Below, in pieces: positions 18,501 to 27,184 of a stretch of DNA of 64,000 bases. The notes below the pieces were generated by a model. It was not told where the DNA came from. It made no database searches and was given only the letters and a program-made list of their open reading frames with translations. Numbering within the stretch: position 1 is the stretch's first letter; every line of letters starts with the position of its first letter. The stretch comes from UTCFX2 sp963788145 (GTDB taxonomy: Bacteria; Chloroflexota; Anaerolineae; Anaerolineales; UBA4823). The stretch spans positions 620,001-684,000 of the forward strand of contig CAWBFQ010000006.1 of NCBI GenBank assembly GCA_963788145.1, written 5' to 3'. The position numbers were made by a program, and so were the translations under genes.

Positions 18501-20005
18501 AAAAAGCCCCGGAACAGGTTCCGGCATTGATCCAGCCGTTTATATCCAGCCATTTGCTTCGCGTCGATGGGTTGATCGCGCTGCTGGCGGCTATTGGATT
18601 GGGAAGCTACCTGGCAGTCAGCGCTTTGGTTTTCAGGACAGGTTTTCCATTGGATGACGCCTGGATTCATCAGACTTATGCCCGAAACCTGGCTATGTTG
18701 GGGGAATGGGCTTTTATACCGGGTGAGACCTCCGCAGGCTCAACCGCGCCCCTTTGGACTGCAACCCTGGCGCCAGGATACCGGTTGGGATTGAGCCCTT
18801 ATGCGTGGACCTGGCTCTTAGGATGGGTCGCGCTCAGCGGAATCGGGCTGGCTGGGGTGCGCATCTTTCGGCGAATCCAGCCGGTGAAACCTGTTGTTTC
18901 GCTGTGGGTGGGGATTTTTATCGTCCTGGAGTGGCACCTGGTTTGGGCAGCCGGATCTGGAATGGAGACACTCCTCTTCGCTCTCATCATTCTGATAGTC
19001 CTTGCTGGGTTATTTACAGAACGGAAATGGTGGTTCGGGTTGGGATTGCTGGTGGGGATCAGCCTGTGGGTTCGCCCAGATGGTTTGACACTGGCTGGCC
19101 CGGTGCTATTTGTCGCGATTTTTAGTGAAAGAAGCTGGAGATCCCGAATCCGGGCGATAGGATTATTTGTGCTCGGAATGCTGATACTGACTGCGCCGTA
19201 TTTATTATTCAACCGGGCTTTATCCGGGGCGTGGTGGCCGAATACTTTTTTTGCCAAGCAGGCTGAATATGCTATCCACAGCCAACAACCCTTGCTGAAG
19301 CGCTTTTTGCAACAGGCCGGGATGATGCTGGTAGGCTCGGGGGCAGTTTTGCTGCCTGGCTTTTTCTTACAATTGTGGGGATCCATCCGCCGGCGGGAAT
19401 GGGCGCTTTTGGCGAGCGCAGCCTGGCTGCTCGGATTCCTGCTGCTCTATGCCATCCGTTTGGCGGTGACCTATCAGCATGGAAGATATGTCATCCCGGC
19501 AATGCCGGTCTTTTTCTTGATCTCTCTCTCGGGTTTGGCGAGCTGGGTGAAACCGGGGGAGAATTTAATGTGGAAGCGGGTGATTGGGCGAGCCTGGACG
19601 CTTTCACTGGGGTCGGTTTGGATCGTTTTTTTTGCCGCTGGAGCCCGAGCTTTTGCATCGGATGTGGCGGTAATCGAGAGTGAAATGGTGCAGACCGCCC
19701 GATGGATCGCGAGCAACACCGATCCTGATGCCCTGATCGCTGCACACGACATCGGCGCATTAGGTTATTTTGGAGAACGCAGGCTGGTTGACCTTGCTGG
19801 GCTGGTATCGCCGGAGGTCATTCCATTTATAAGAGATGAGATAACCCTGGCAGCGTATTTGGACGAAAATCAAGTAGATTATTTAATGACGTTTCCAGGT
19901 TGGTATCCAGAGCTGGTCAGAAATAGAGAGCCTGTTTATTCCAGCGACGGCCCATTTAGCCCAATGCAAGGTGGAGAAAATATGCAAGTTTTTCGATGGC
20001 GATAA
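18497..20005 (+). CDS. GT39-like membrane glycosyltransferase
   Basis: The start is set at the ATG at 18497, which overlaps the previous stop as ATGA; an in-frame start at 18440 would overlap the previous gene by 61 nt without need. The 502-residue protein has FPLDDAWIHQTYARNL after helix 1, with the Asp pair at the GT39 catalytic position, then SAGSTAPLW and about ten helices. The C-terminal ~110 residues are soluble (AHDIGALGYFGER). It closes the four-gene run; a sigma70-type promoter begins 20 bp after its stop. Confidence 0.78.
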   Translation: MKKAPEQVPALIQPFISSHLLRVDGLIALLAAIGLGSYLAVSALVFRTGFPLDDAWIHQTYARNLAMLGEWAFIPGETSAGSTAPLWTATLAPGYRLGLSPYAWTWLLGWVALSGIGLAGVRIFRRIQPVKPVVSLWVGIFIVLEWHLVWAAGSGMETLLFALIILIVLAGLFTERKWWFGLGLLVGISLWVRPDGLTLAGPVLFVAIFSERSWRSRIRAIGLFVLGMLILTAPYLLFNRALSGAWWPNTFFAKQAEYAIHSQQPLLKRFLQQAGMMLVGSGAVLLPGFFLQLWGSIRRREWALLASAAWLLGFLLLYAIRLAVTYQHGRYVIPAMPVFFLISLSGLASWVKPGENLMWKRVIGRAWTLSLGSVWIVFFAAGARAFASDVAVIESEMVQTARWIASNTDPDALIAAHDIGALGYFGERRLVDLAGLVSPEVIPFIRDEITLAAYLDENQVDYLMTFPGWYPELVRNREPVYSSDGPFSPMQGGENMQVFRWR

Positions 20006-20024
20006 AAAAAAATGATTTTCGGGT

Positions 20025-20053
20025 TTGATAGGAAATTCTTAGTGTGCTATACT
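20025..20053 (+). promoter_or_regulatory. Sigma70-type promoter for the response regulator/kinase genes
   Basis: TTGATA (20025-20030) and TATACT (20048-20053) are separated by 17 bp, each one mismatch from consensus. The expected start is near 20060, giving a leader of about 27 nt before the GTG at 20087. Confidence 0.7.
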
Positions 20054-20086
20054 ATTATTTGTAGAATATGAGAGCGAGGTACTCCA

Positions 20087-20768
20087 GTGAACAAGATCAG
20101 AGTAGTTATTGTCGATGATCATCCCATTTTTCGTCAGGGAGTAGCCAATTCCTTATCTCTGGAGCCGGATATCGATGTGATCGCCCAGGCCGAAACCGGG
20201 GAAAAAGGTCTTGACCTCATCCGCTCCCTTCAACCGCAAGTGGCGATCCTGGATATTAACCTGCCAGGAATCAATGGGCAGCAAGTAACCAGGCAAATTG
20301 TGACGGAAAAACTGCCAACTCGGGTGATTTTGTTGACCGCCTATGCCGATGCAAGCCAGAGGATTCAGGGCTTGCACCTGGGGGCGGCGGCTTTCTGTAC
20401 GAAGGACATCTTGCCAGATTTGTTAGCAAATGTCATCCGGGTCGTTACACAGGGCAAATATTGGATCGATATGCATATTTATGAGGCTGAGGAAATTCGC
20501 CGAAATCTTGGAAGGCCAACCTTTTGGAGAAGGACATGACGCATCCGAGGGCGGACGGGTGACAGAACCGCTTTCAGCGCGCGAGATGGAGATTCTGACA
20601 TTGATCACGCGCGGGATGAGCAACAAGGAAATCGCCTCTAAGCTGGGGATCAGCCATCAGACTGTGAAGAATCACGTCACATCCATACTTCATAAGTTAG
20701 GCGTCAACGATCGAACACAGGCTGCGCTTTGCGCTCTTCAATTTGGTTGGGTTCGGTTGACAGAATGA
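20087..20768 (+). CDS. NarL/DegU-type response regulator, frameshifted between receiver and DNA-binding domains
   Basis: The first frame (20087-20539, GTG start after GCGAGG) is a full receiver domain: acidic pair Asp10/Asp11, phospho-acceptor Asp56 in LDINLPG, and a Lys near the end. It stops after GRPTFWRRT. The second frame resumes near 20500 with ILEGQPFGEG and a complete LuxR helix-turn-helix (SAREMEIL, then SNKEIASKLGISHQTVKNHV), ending at 20768. A single indel around 20490-20515 would join them into about 226 residues, the normal size. The histidine kinase follows 22 bp later, so the pair is a two-component system. Its place before the flp/cpa genes suggests control of pilus assembly (inference). 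Confidence 0.85.
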
Positions 20769-20790
20769 GCCATCATCGGGAAATCAGAAT

Positions 20791-21852
20791 ATGAAACGTG
20801 GCGTCGCTACTCAAGAAGAGAATGTCTGGAGTGCCTTAAAGGAGCGGATCAAAACGGATCTGGATCAAAAGCGGAAAGATCTCAAAGAGATCGCTATGAT
20901 GCAAGAACAAACCCAGATCGAGATGAACAAGCTCACTCAACGAAACGCATCCATCACTGCTCATCTACAGCAGATCCAAAACCAGTTTGATTCACTCCCT
21001 CGAGCAGATATTCGAATGGCTTATGATTCTGCGCTGGATGCCCAACAACGGCTGTTTGTCATGCGCGGCCAGGTGGAAAAATTGCAGAGCGACCAGATTC
21101 TTCTGAGCGAATATGTTTCATTGATGGAGAGCGTACTAAGCGCGACAGAAGGCGGAGGAGCCAGCGTAGGAGCGAAAGGTAAGGAAGGTTCAGCCGCTCA
21201 TATCGTGGAGATGCTCGTCCAGGCGCAGGAAGGAGAGCGACAGCGCCTTTCACGCCAAATGCATGATGGCCCTGCTCAGGCTTTATCCAATTTTATTTTA
21301 CAGACAGAAATTGCTATGCGCCTGTTTGACCTGGATCAAACCAAGGCCAAGGCAGAACTGGAAAATTTAAAGACAGCAGCAACAACCACCTTCCAGAAAG
21401 TGAGAGATTTCATTTTTGAATTGCGCCCAATGATGTTAGATGACCTGGGTTTGGTTCCCACGCTCAAACGGTATGTGGATATATTAAAGGATGAAACAAA
21501 AATCGAGACCCGCTTGTTGGTAACCGGGAAAGAACGTCGATTAGAAGCCTATCAAGAGGTGATGGTCTTTCGGGCTATCCAGGAACTTTTGCACAATATC
21601 ACTCAACATAGCCAGGCGACATCAGCGAAGGTACAGCTCGATTTGGGTGAAACTGCAGTCAAGATTACCGTGGATGATGATGGGCGCGGGTTTGAGACAG
21701 AGGTGATCGAACAGGGCGAAGGGATGGGCCTGAAGGTAATCCGTGATCGAGTGGAAATGATGGGCGGTATATTCTATATCGATAGTGTGATTGGACAAGG
21801 TACCAAAGCGACGTTCGAGCTGCCCGTTTTGGAGCGAAACCGGGTCGCGTGA
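20791..21852 (+). CDS. DegS-like cytoplasmic sensor histidine kinase
   Basis: 353 residues without membrane helices. Residues 1-120 form a coiled coil, as in the DegS sensor domain. The HisKA_3 phosphotransfer box is EGERQRLSRQMHDGPAQ with His158. The HATPase domain shows an ELLHNITQHS N-box, DDDGRGF (G1), and GMGLKVIRDRVEMMGG. It should phosphorylate the adjacent NarL-type regulator. With no transmembrane segment the signal is likely cytosolic. There is no obvious terminator before the Flp pilin promoter 80 bp downstream. Confidence 0.9.
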   Translation: MKRGVATQEENVWSALKERIKTDLDQKRKDLKEIAMMQEQTQIEMNKLTQRNASITAHLQQIQNQFDSLPRADIRMAYDSALDAQQRLFVMRGQVEKLQSDQILLSEYVSLMESVLSATEGGGASVGAKGKEGSAAHIVEMLVQAQEGERQRLSRQMHDGPAQALSNFILQTEIAMRLFDLDQTKAKAELENLKTAATTTFQKVRDFIFELRPMMLDDLGLVPTLKRYVDILKDETKIETRLLVTGKERRLEAYQEVMVFRAIQELLHNITQHSQATSAKVQLDLGETAVKITVDDDGRGFETEVIEQGEGMGLKVIRDRVEMMGGIFYIDSVIGQGTKATFELPVLERNRVA

Positions 21853-21930
21853 ATCTCATGATGACCTGGCATATATATTGCAATGGAATTTTATTAATCA
21901 ATAGTTTGCACAATTGCAAGGCCTAAAGTA

Positions 21931-21959
21931 TTGCATTCTAGATGGATATTGCATATAAT
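21931..21959 (+). promoter_or_regulatory. Sigma70-type promoter for the Flp pilin gene
   Basis: TTGCAT (21931-21936) and a perfect TATAAT (21954-21959) are 17 bp apart. Transcription would begin near 21966, leaving a ~49 nt leader with a strong AGGAGG before the pilin ATG. With the terminator at 22213 this makes a short, highly expressed single-gene unit. Confidence 0.7.
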
Positions 21960-22014
21960 AAATATAAGCTCGTAAATCTAAGCGAGACTACTGAAAGGAA
22001 AGGAGGAAAAAGCC

Positions 22015-22161
22015 ATGTTGTTCGCTCCGAAAGAAAAAGGTCAGGGCCTCGTCGAATATGCGTTGATTCTTGTTTTGGTCGCGATTGTTGTAATTGTTAT
22101 TCTTGCTCTGCTCGGCCCCGCGATCGGCAACGTATTCAGTTCAATTATGACAGCGATTTAA
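22015..22161 (+). CDS. flp: Flp/Fap-type pilin (48 residues)
   Basis: This short gene starts at ATG 22015 after AGGAGG and ends with TAA at 22161. The peptide has a short basic leader (MLFAPKEKGQ), then GLVEYALILVLVAIVVIVIL: the class IVb pilin signature, with the prepilin cleavage site at KGQ|G, the conserved Glu5-Tyr6 pair and a long hydrophobic helix. Only about 10 residues (GNVFSSIMTAI) follow, so the mature pilin is almost entirely the helix. It is the major subunit polymerised by the CpaF/TadB/TadC machine encoded just downstream. No prepilin peptidase is in the window. Confidence 0.92.
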   Translation: MLFAPKEKGQGLVEYALILVLVAIVVIVILALLGPAIGNVFSSIMTAI

Positions 22162-22212
22162 CCCAATATGGTTGTGTCCAGCCTGAATCTTCAGGTCTGT
22201 GGAATTCAATAA

Positions 22213-22243
22213 AGGCCTTGCTAAAAAGCAGGGCCTATTTTTC
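22213..22243 (+). terminator. Intrinsic terminator after the pilin gene
   Basis: AGGCCTTGC (22213-22221) pairs with GCAGGGCCT (22228-22236), one G-T wobble in nine pairs, around a TAAAAA loop, followed by ATTTTT. It lies 52 nt after the pilin stop. Partial read-through into cpaB would let pilin be made in excess over the assembly proteins. Confidence 0.85.
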
Positions 22244-22285
22244 GTCAAATTCTGGTAAGATTTCTGTGGGACTCTTCAAATTAAC

Positions 22286-22313
22286 TTGACTTTTACCTTG
22301 CTATGAGTATGAT
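22286..22313 (+). promoter_or_regulatory. Probable promoter of the cpaB-tadC operon
   Basis: TTGACT (22286-22291) and TATGAT (22308-22313) are spaced by 16 bp, about 40 bp before the cpaB ATG and after the pilin terminator. The AGGAGGAG before 22353 is a strong ribosome site. Confidence 0.6.
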
Positions 22314-22352
22314 TAGATTAATATTCACTCAAATTCAAATCAGGAGGAGAGC

Positions 22353-23444
22353 ATGAGGCGTGGCAGACTGTTCATCCTATTAGCGTTTGTTCTAATATTA
22401 GGGCTGGTGGCTGTTCTAGTGGTCTGGCGGTTCTTCATTGTACCCAGACAGAACGTGCAAACCGTACAGCCGACGCAGCCCCCTCCTGTGGAGATTTTAT
22501 ATCTTTCACAAACTGTGAACAAAGGTACTGAGTTGACAGTTGATATGTTGGCTAACATCCCCTGGCAGCAAAGCTCATTGGCGCCGGGGATGTATCGCGT
22601 GGCTGAGATCAACGAGGTGATTGGTCGGGTTATCAAATTCGATGTCGAGTCTGGTACGCCACTCCTGTCTTCGATGCTGCTAACCGAAGGTGAGACCATT
22701 CCGTCGGCAGGCTCAGCCTGGGCATTGAGCATTCCAAAAGGAATGGTGGCTGTATCGATACCAATCAATCGGCTTTCCAGTGTCTCTTATGCTCCCAGGC
22801 CAGGTGATCATGTCAACGTGATTGCTTCCCTTATATTTGTGGATGTTGATCCAGATATGCAATCCGTCTTACCCAATGCGACTGGAGTGGTGATCGCCTC
22901 CGGCCCGCCAGACCCAACTACATCCACGCGCAATCCATTGACTGTGGAGATTGCGGCTGGCGTGTATGGTAAGACCATTATTGATCCTGTGTTGGGACAG
23001 GCAGTTTTTCTTTTGCCGAGCGAAGCGCAGCGTCCCCGGATGGTGAGCCATATGTTGCTCCAAGATGTGGTCGTGTTACAGGTGGGCGATTTTCCTCTGC
23101 CTGAAGAAGAAGCTGCCCCTGCAGATCAGCCGACACCCGTCCCACAAGAAGGAGAAGTTGCACCGGCTATCCCTGTGCCGGATGTGATCACACTGATTGT
23201 GCGTCCGCAAGACGCAGTGGCGTTAAATTTCATTTTGTTGGCGCAGCCTCATTCGGCATCTCAACTTTCGCTGGTTTTACGCGGTGCGGATGATAATTCA
23301 CGTGAAAACACTTTGCCAGTGACCCTGGGCTTCTTGTTGGAACAATATCAAATCCCGGTTCCTGCCAAGCTCCCGTACAGCCTCAACCCGCGTATCGATG
23401 CGCTCTCACCCTTACAGCTTCCTGCCACACAACCCACCCAATAA
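22353..23444 (+). CDS. cpaB: Flp pilus assembly protein CpaB/RcpC
   Basis: 363 residues: a short basic N-terminus and one membrane helix (residues ~6-28), a Pro-rich linker, an SAF-type domain (ILYLSQTVNKGTELTVDML, then MLLTEG), and an RcpC-like domain with SIPINRLSSVSYAPRPGDHVNV. The C-terminal half is extended and acidic/Pro-rich (~residues 245-275). CpaB homologues are periplasmic or extracytoplasmic and help organise the Tad channel; the SAF domain is suggested to contact glycan. No secretin gene (cpaC/rcpA) is present here, which suits a cell without a classical outer membrane. First gene of a tight operon (24 bp to cpaE). Confidence 0.88.
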   Translation: MRRGRLFILLAFVLILGLVAVLVVWRFFIVPRQNVQTVQPTQPPPVEILYLSQTVNKGTELTVDMLANIPWQQSSLAPGMYRVAEINEVIGRVIKFDVESGTPLLSSMLLTEGETIPSAGSAWALSIPKGMVAVSIPINRLSSVSYAPRPGDHVNVIASLIFVDVDPDMQSVLPNATGVVIASGPPDPTTSTRNPLTVEIAAGVYGKTIIDPVLGQAVFLLPSEAQRPRMVSHMLLQDVVVLQVGDFPLPEEEAAPADQPTPVPQEGEVAPAIPVPDVITLIVRPQDAVALNFILLAQPHSASQLSLVLRGADDNSRENTLPVTLGFLLEQYQIPVPAKLPYSLNPRIDALSPLQLPATQPTQ

Positions 23445-23468
23445 GGGATTGCGCATCGGAGCTATCTA

Positions 23469-24713
23469 ATGGCGAACGAAGATCCTAAAATCCGGGTGTT
23501 GATTGTTGATGATGTTGCGGAAACCCGGGAGAACATTCGAAAATTACTACAATTTGAAGCCGACCTGGAGGTCGTAGGCGCAGAATTCTCTGGCCGGTCG
23601 GGCATCGAAGCTGCTAAATCCTTAAAGCCGGATGTCGTCCTGATGGATATAAATATGCCAGATATGGACGGCATCACGGCGACTGAGTTGATTCGCAAAC
23701 AGAATCCTGCCACACAGATCGTCATTCTCTCTGTTCAGGGAGACCCAAATTATATGCGGCGAGCGATGCTGGCAGGGGCGCGTGACTTTCTGACCAAACC
23801 GCCAGCCCTGGACGAGCTTACCTCTGCAGTCCGCCGGGCAGGAAAGATGGCTCATGATGAACGTGCAAAAGCCAGCGCACTGCCGGGGTTCCTTGGCGGT
23901 GAAGGCGGATTGGCGGGCTCAGGGCTCGCTTTTGGGAAAATCATTGTCGTTTATGCACCGAAAGGTGGCATTGGGGCAACGACAATCGCCGTCAACCTGG
24001 CTGTGACGCTGAAGAACGAGGAGACACCCGTCGCTCTGGTCGATGCAAATCTGCAATTTGGAGATATTGCAGTCTTCTTGAATGAACAGGTTCGAAACAC
24101 GGTGCTTGACCTGGCGCCAAGAGCAGATGAATTGGATGTTGAAGTTGTTCAAAACGTCATGATTAATCACACCGCGACCGGCATCAAGTTGCTGGCTGCT
24201 CCCTCTCGTCCGGAATACGCCGATAATGTCAGCGGAGAACAATTTGGGCGAGTGCTGAAATTCTTACGGACCATGTTTTCCTACGTGATCGTCGATGCTT
24301 CCACGGCGCTTACCGATGTTGTGCTTTCAGCGATGGATGCATGCGATTTGGTGGTCTTGATTACCACCCAGGAGATTCCGGCGATCAAGAATGCCCGCCT
24401 GTTCATAGACCTGGCAAGTGTGCTTGGGATTGACCGGAAACGAATTATTTTCATGATGAACCGGTACGACAAACGGATCGGTATTACGCCTGAGAAAATC
24501 AGTGAAAGCTTCAAACAGGAGATCTCAGTAGTGGTCCCATTCGAAGATCGGATAGTGGTACCTTCGGTCAATCGTGGTGTACCGTTTATGCTGGGAGACC
24601 GGACTCGGCCCATTGCTAGGAGCATCTTAAATCTGGCGGAAGTGGTGCGCCTGAGATTAGCGGAGATCTCTCAACAAGGAGAAGAAAAATCGTTGGCTTC
24701 CGCAAAAAAATGA
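23469..24713 (+). CDS. cpaE: CpaE/TadZ-like protein: receiver domain fused to a MinD-type ATPase
   Basis: 414 residues in two domains. Residues 6-125 are a response-regulator receiver that keeps the acidic pair and phospho-acceptor Asp60 in LMDINMPDMDG. Residues ~157-400 form a ParA/MinD ATPase with the deviant Walker A KGGIGAT (165-171) and ALVDANLQFGD. TadZ/CpaE proteins mark the pilus assembly site; in many the receiver is degenerate, but here it looks intact, so phosphorylation by a kinase is possible. The neighbouring DegS-like kinase is a candidate partner. It is followed by cpaF after 23 bp. Confidence 0.9.
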   Translation: MANEDPKIRVLIVDDVAETRENIRKLLQFEADLEVVGAEFSGRSGIEAAKSLKPDVVLMDINMPDMDGITATELIRKQNPATQIVILSVQGDPNYMRRAMLAGARDFLTKPPALDELTSAVRRAGKMAHDERAKASALPGFLGGEGGLAGSGLAFGKIIVVYAPKGGIGATTIAVNLAVTLKNEETPVALVDANLQFGDIAVFLNEQVRNTVLDLAPRADELDVEVVQNVMINHTATGIKLLAAPSRPEYADNVSGEQFGRVLKFLRTMFSYVIVDASTALTDVVLSAMDACDLVVLITTQEIPAIKNARLFIDLASVLGIDRKRIIFMMNRYDKRIGITPEKISESFKQEISVVVPFEDRIVVPSVNRGVPFMLGDRTRPIARSILNLAEVVRLRLAEISQQGEEKSLASAKK

Positions 24714-24736
24714 TGGATGTTTTGGAGGTATAGGTT

Positions 24737-26158
24737 ATGTCACTGCTGAAGCGAATTGAACAGGGGCAGAGCAAATCAGGATCTGGGTCTGCTGACGATA
24801 GTAGTGGCTCCGGCGGTTTATCTGGCCAGCAAAAGTTGGCCAATGTTCAGACACGCAGGGTGGTACCCCCAGGAGTCAGTTCACAAAAAGATACCTACCT
24901 GGATTTGAAAACACGCGTCCAAAATCGTCTGCTGTCAGAGTTGGATCCATCCATGGATATCAGTCGCGTCCATGATGTACGAGCCACAATACAGGAACTA
25001 TTTGAACAGGTGTTGACCGAAGAAAACATAGTCCTCACCAGGCCAGAGAAACATCGGTTATTTGAGCAAATTGCAGCGGAAATCCTCGGTTTCGGCCCAT
25101 TGCAGCCGCTCTTGGAAGATGAAACGATCACAGAAGTAATGGTGAATGGGGCAAAGAATATCTATGTTGAACGGGCTGGGAAGATCATTCGTGTGCCGAT
25201 GACTTTCGAAAGCGACGAACACGTGATGCGGATTATTGATCGAATTGTGGCCCCTCTGGGTCGCCGTATCGATGAATCTAGCCCGTATGTGGATGCTCGC
25301 CTCCCTGATGGTTCGCGTGTCAATGCTGTAATCCCTCCAATCTCGCTGGTGGGACCAGTGCTCACAATCCGTAAGTTTTTCAAGACACCTATCACAATTG
25401 AGCAATTAATCCAATACGGCTCAATCACTGCCGAAGCGTTGCAATTCTTGAAGGCTTGCGTCGAATCTCGATTGAACATCATTATTTCGGGAGGCACTGG
25501 TTCTGGAAAGACTACGCTTTTGAACATCCTGTCGCAATTTATTCCTTCAGATGAACGGATAGTGACTATCGAGAATGCCGCTGAGTTGCAACTTCGTCAG
25601 GAACATGTGGTCACACTCGAATCCCGCCCTCCCAATATTGAAGCAAAAGGCGAAGTGACAATCCGTCAACTGGTGGTCAATGCATTGCGTATGCGGCCCG
25701 ACCGGATTATCGTCGGCGAGATCCGTGATGAAGCGGCTTTAGATATGCTGCAAGCGATGAACACCGGTCATGATGGATCAATGACCACTGCACACTCGAA
25801 TAGTCCGCGTGATACACTTGCTCGTATTGAGACGATGACGATGATGGCGGGGATGGATTTGCCGGCGCGCGGAATTCGTGAACAAATTTCATCTGCAATC
25901 GATGTTGTTGTCCATCAAGAGCGTATGCGGGATGGTAGCCGTAAGATCACAAACATCACCGAGGTCAGCGGTATGGAAGGTGATGTGATCACCATGACGG
26001 ATATTTTCATGTTTGAACAAACCGGATATGACAACGGGAAAGTGGTTGGACGATTGCGCCCAACTGGCTTGCGCCCGAAATTCATCGATAAAATCGAAGC
26101 CTCTGGTATTCACCTGCCAGCGTCGATATTTGGGATTGGCGACCGGCGGCGTTATTAA
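24737..26158 (+). CDS. cpaF: Flp pilus assembly ATPase CpaF/TadA
   Basis: 473 residues of the type II/IV secretion ATPase family. An N-terminal all-alpha domain (~60-200) precedes the RecA-like core: Walker A GGTGSGKT (Lys258), an Asp-box region near IENAAELQL, GEIRDEAALDMLQAMNTGHDG as Walker B and surroundings, and TTAHSNSP as the His box. The N-terminal ~45 residues are Ser/Gly-rich and disordered. It powers assembly of the Flp pilin together with TadB and TadC. Start ATG with GGAGG 9 nt upstream. Confidence 0.95.
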   Translation: MSLLKRIEQGQSKSGSGSADDSSGSGGLSGQQKLANVQTRRVVPPGVSSQKDTYLDLKTRVQNRLLSELDPSMDISRVHDVRATIQELFEQVLTEENIVLTRPEKHRLFEQIAAEILGFGPLQPLLEDETITEVMVNGAKNIYVERAGKIIRVPMTFESDEHVMRIIDRIVAPLGRRIDESSPYVDARLPDGSRVNAVIPPISLVGPVLTIRKFFKTPITIEQLIQYGSITAEALQFLKACVESRLNIIISGGTGSGKTTLLNILSQFIPSDERIVTIENAAELQLRQEHVVTLESRPPNIEAKGEVTIRQLVVNALRMRPDRIIVGEIRDEAALDMLQAMNTGHDGSMTTAHSNSPRDTLARIETMTMMAGMDLPARGIREQISSAIDVVVHQERMRDGSRKITNITEVSGMEGDVITMTDIFMFEQTGYDNGKVVGRLRPTGLRPKFIDKIEASGIHLPASIFGIGDRRRY

Positions 26159-26183
26159 TGTTACCTGAAGAAGGGTAGCCCTG

Positions 26184-27164
26184 ATGGATCCTGTGCTTCT
26201 ATTCTTGATCATTGGTGGGGGAGTATCCATCTTTCTGTTGATTGTTGGGCTTGTTACAGAAGCCCGATATGAGCGGACGGTTGTCGAAGAGCGGTTTGGT
26301 CGTTATCTCGAGAAGCAGCCTGAACCATCCGAATCTGGGAGCAAGGAGCGAGCCTCGCCGATTGGCGATTGGCTTAATAAACGATTCGAGAAGACCAGTC
26401 GTGGCGGTGGCCTGGCGCGCGAGTTGGCCCGGGCTGATTTGAAGCTCAAGCCAATCGAATATCTTGCAACTTTGTTGATCTCCGCAATTGTTACGGCTGC
26501 TGTTTTCTGGTATCTGGCAGATCGCGGCAACCCGATCCCATTCTTTACGATGATTGGTTTTATTGTTGGATTATTCTTACCAAGAATTTATGTCAAGAGG
26601 CTACAAGCCCAACGGATGCAACGATTTGACTACCAATTGGCGGATATGCTCAACTTGATGGTGAACGGTCTTCGGGCGGGATACTCCAATATGCAGGCGA
26701 TGGAAGCGGTTAGCCGGGAGATGCCCGCACCGATCAGTGATGAATTTCGGAGAGTTGTGCAAGAGGTCCAGATTGGTCTAAATATGGAACAGGCGCTGGA
26801 GAACTTGCTAAGACGTATCCCCAGCCCGGATTTGGACCTGGTCGTTACCGCCATGAATGTTCAGCGAGAGGTGGGTGGTAACCTGGCTGAAATCTTAGAC
26901 ACGATTTCATATACTATTCGTGAGAGAGTTCGTATAAAGGGTGAGATTCGGGTGCTCACGTCTCAGGTGATCTATTCCGGGCGTTTTCTGGCGATGCTGC
27001 CACTGATTATTGCCGGTGTATTGTGGGTGGTCAATCGTCCGTACATGATGCAGTTCTTCAACCCTGAGACCAGATTAATCGGTATCGTTGTTCTGGTCAT
27101 TGGAACGCTCATGGTATTGGCCGGTTATTTCATCATGACCCGAATTGCCAATATCGAGGTTTAA
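26184..27164 (+). CDS. tadB: Tad pilus inner-membrane platform protein TadB
   Basis: 326 residues: one N-terminal helix, a basic cytoplasmic stretch, two helices near residues 90-130, the T2SSF domain (QLADMLNLMVNGLRAGYSNMQ, then REVGGNLAEILDTI), and two C-terminal helices. This is the GspF-like membrane platform that the CpaF ATPase drives. It sits 25 bp after cpaF and 20 bp before tadC, the usual order. Confidence 0.92.
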   Translation: MDPVLLFLIIGGGVSIFLLIVGLVTEARYERTVVEERFGRYLEKQPEPSESGSKERASPIGDWLNKRFEKTSRGGGLARELARADLKLKPIEYLATLLISAIVTAAVFWYLADRGNPIPFFTMIGFIVGLFLPRIYVKRLQAQRMQRFDYQLADMLNLMVNGLRAGYSNMQAMEAVSREMPAPISDEFRRVVQEVQIGLNMEQALENLLRRIPSPDLDLVVTAMNVQREVGGNLAEILDTISYTIRERVRIKGEIRVLTSQVIYSGRFLAMLPLIIAGVLWVVNRPYMMQFFNPETRLIGIVVLVIGTLMVLAGYFIMTRIANIEV

Positions 27165-27184
27165 TGGCTTGAGGAGGTAAAACT

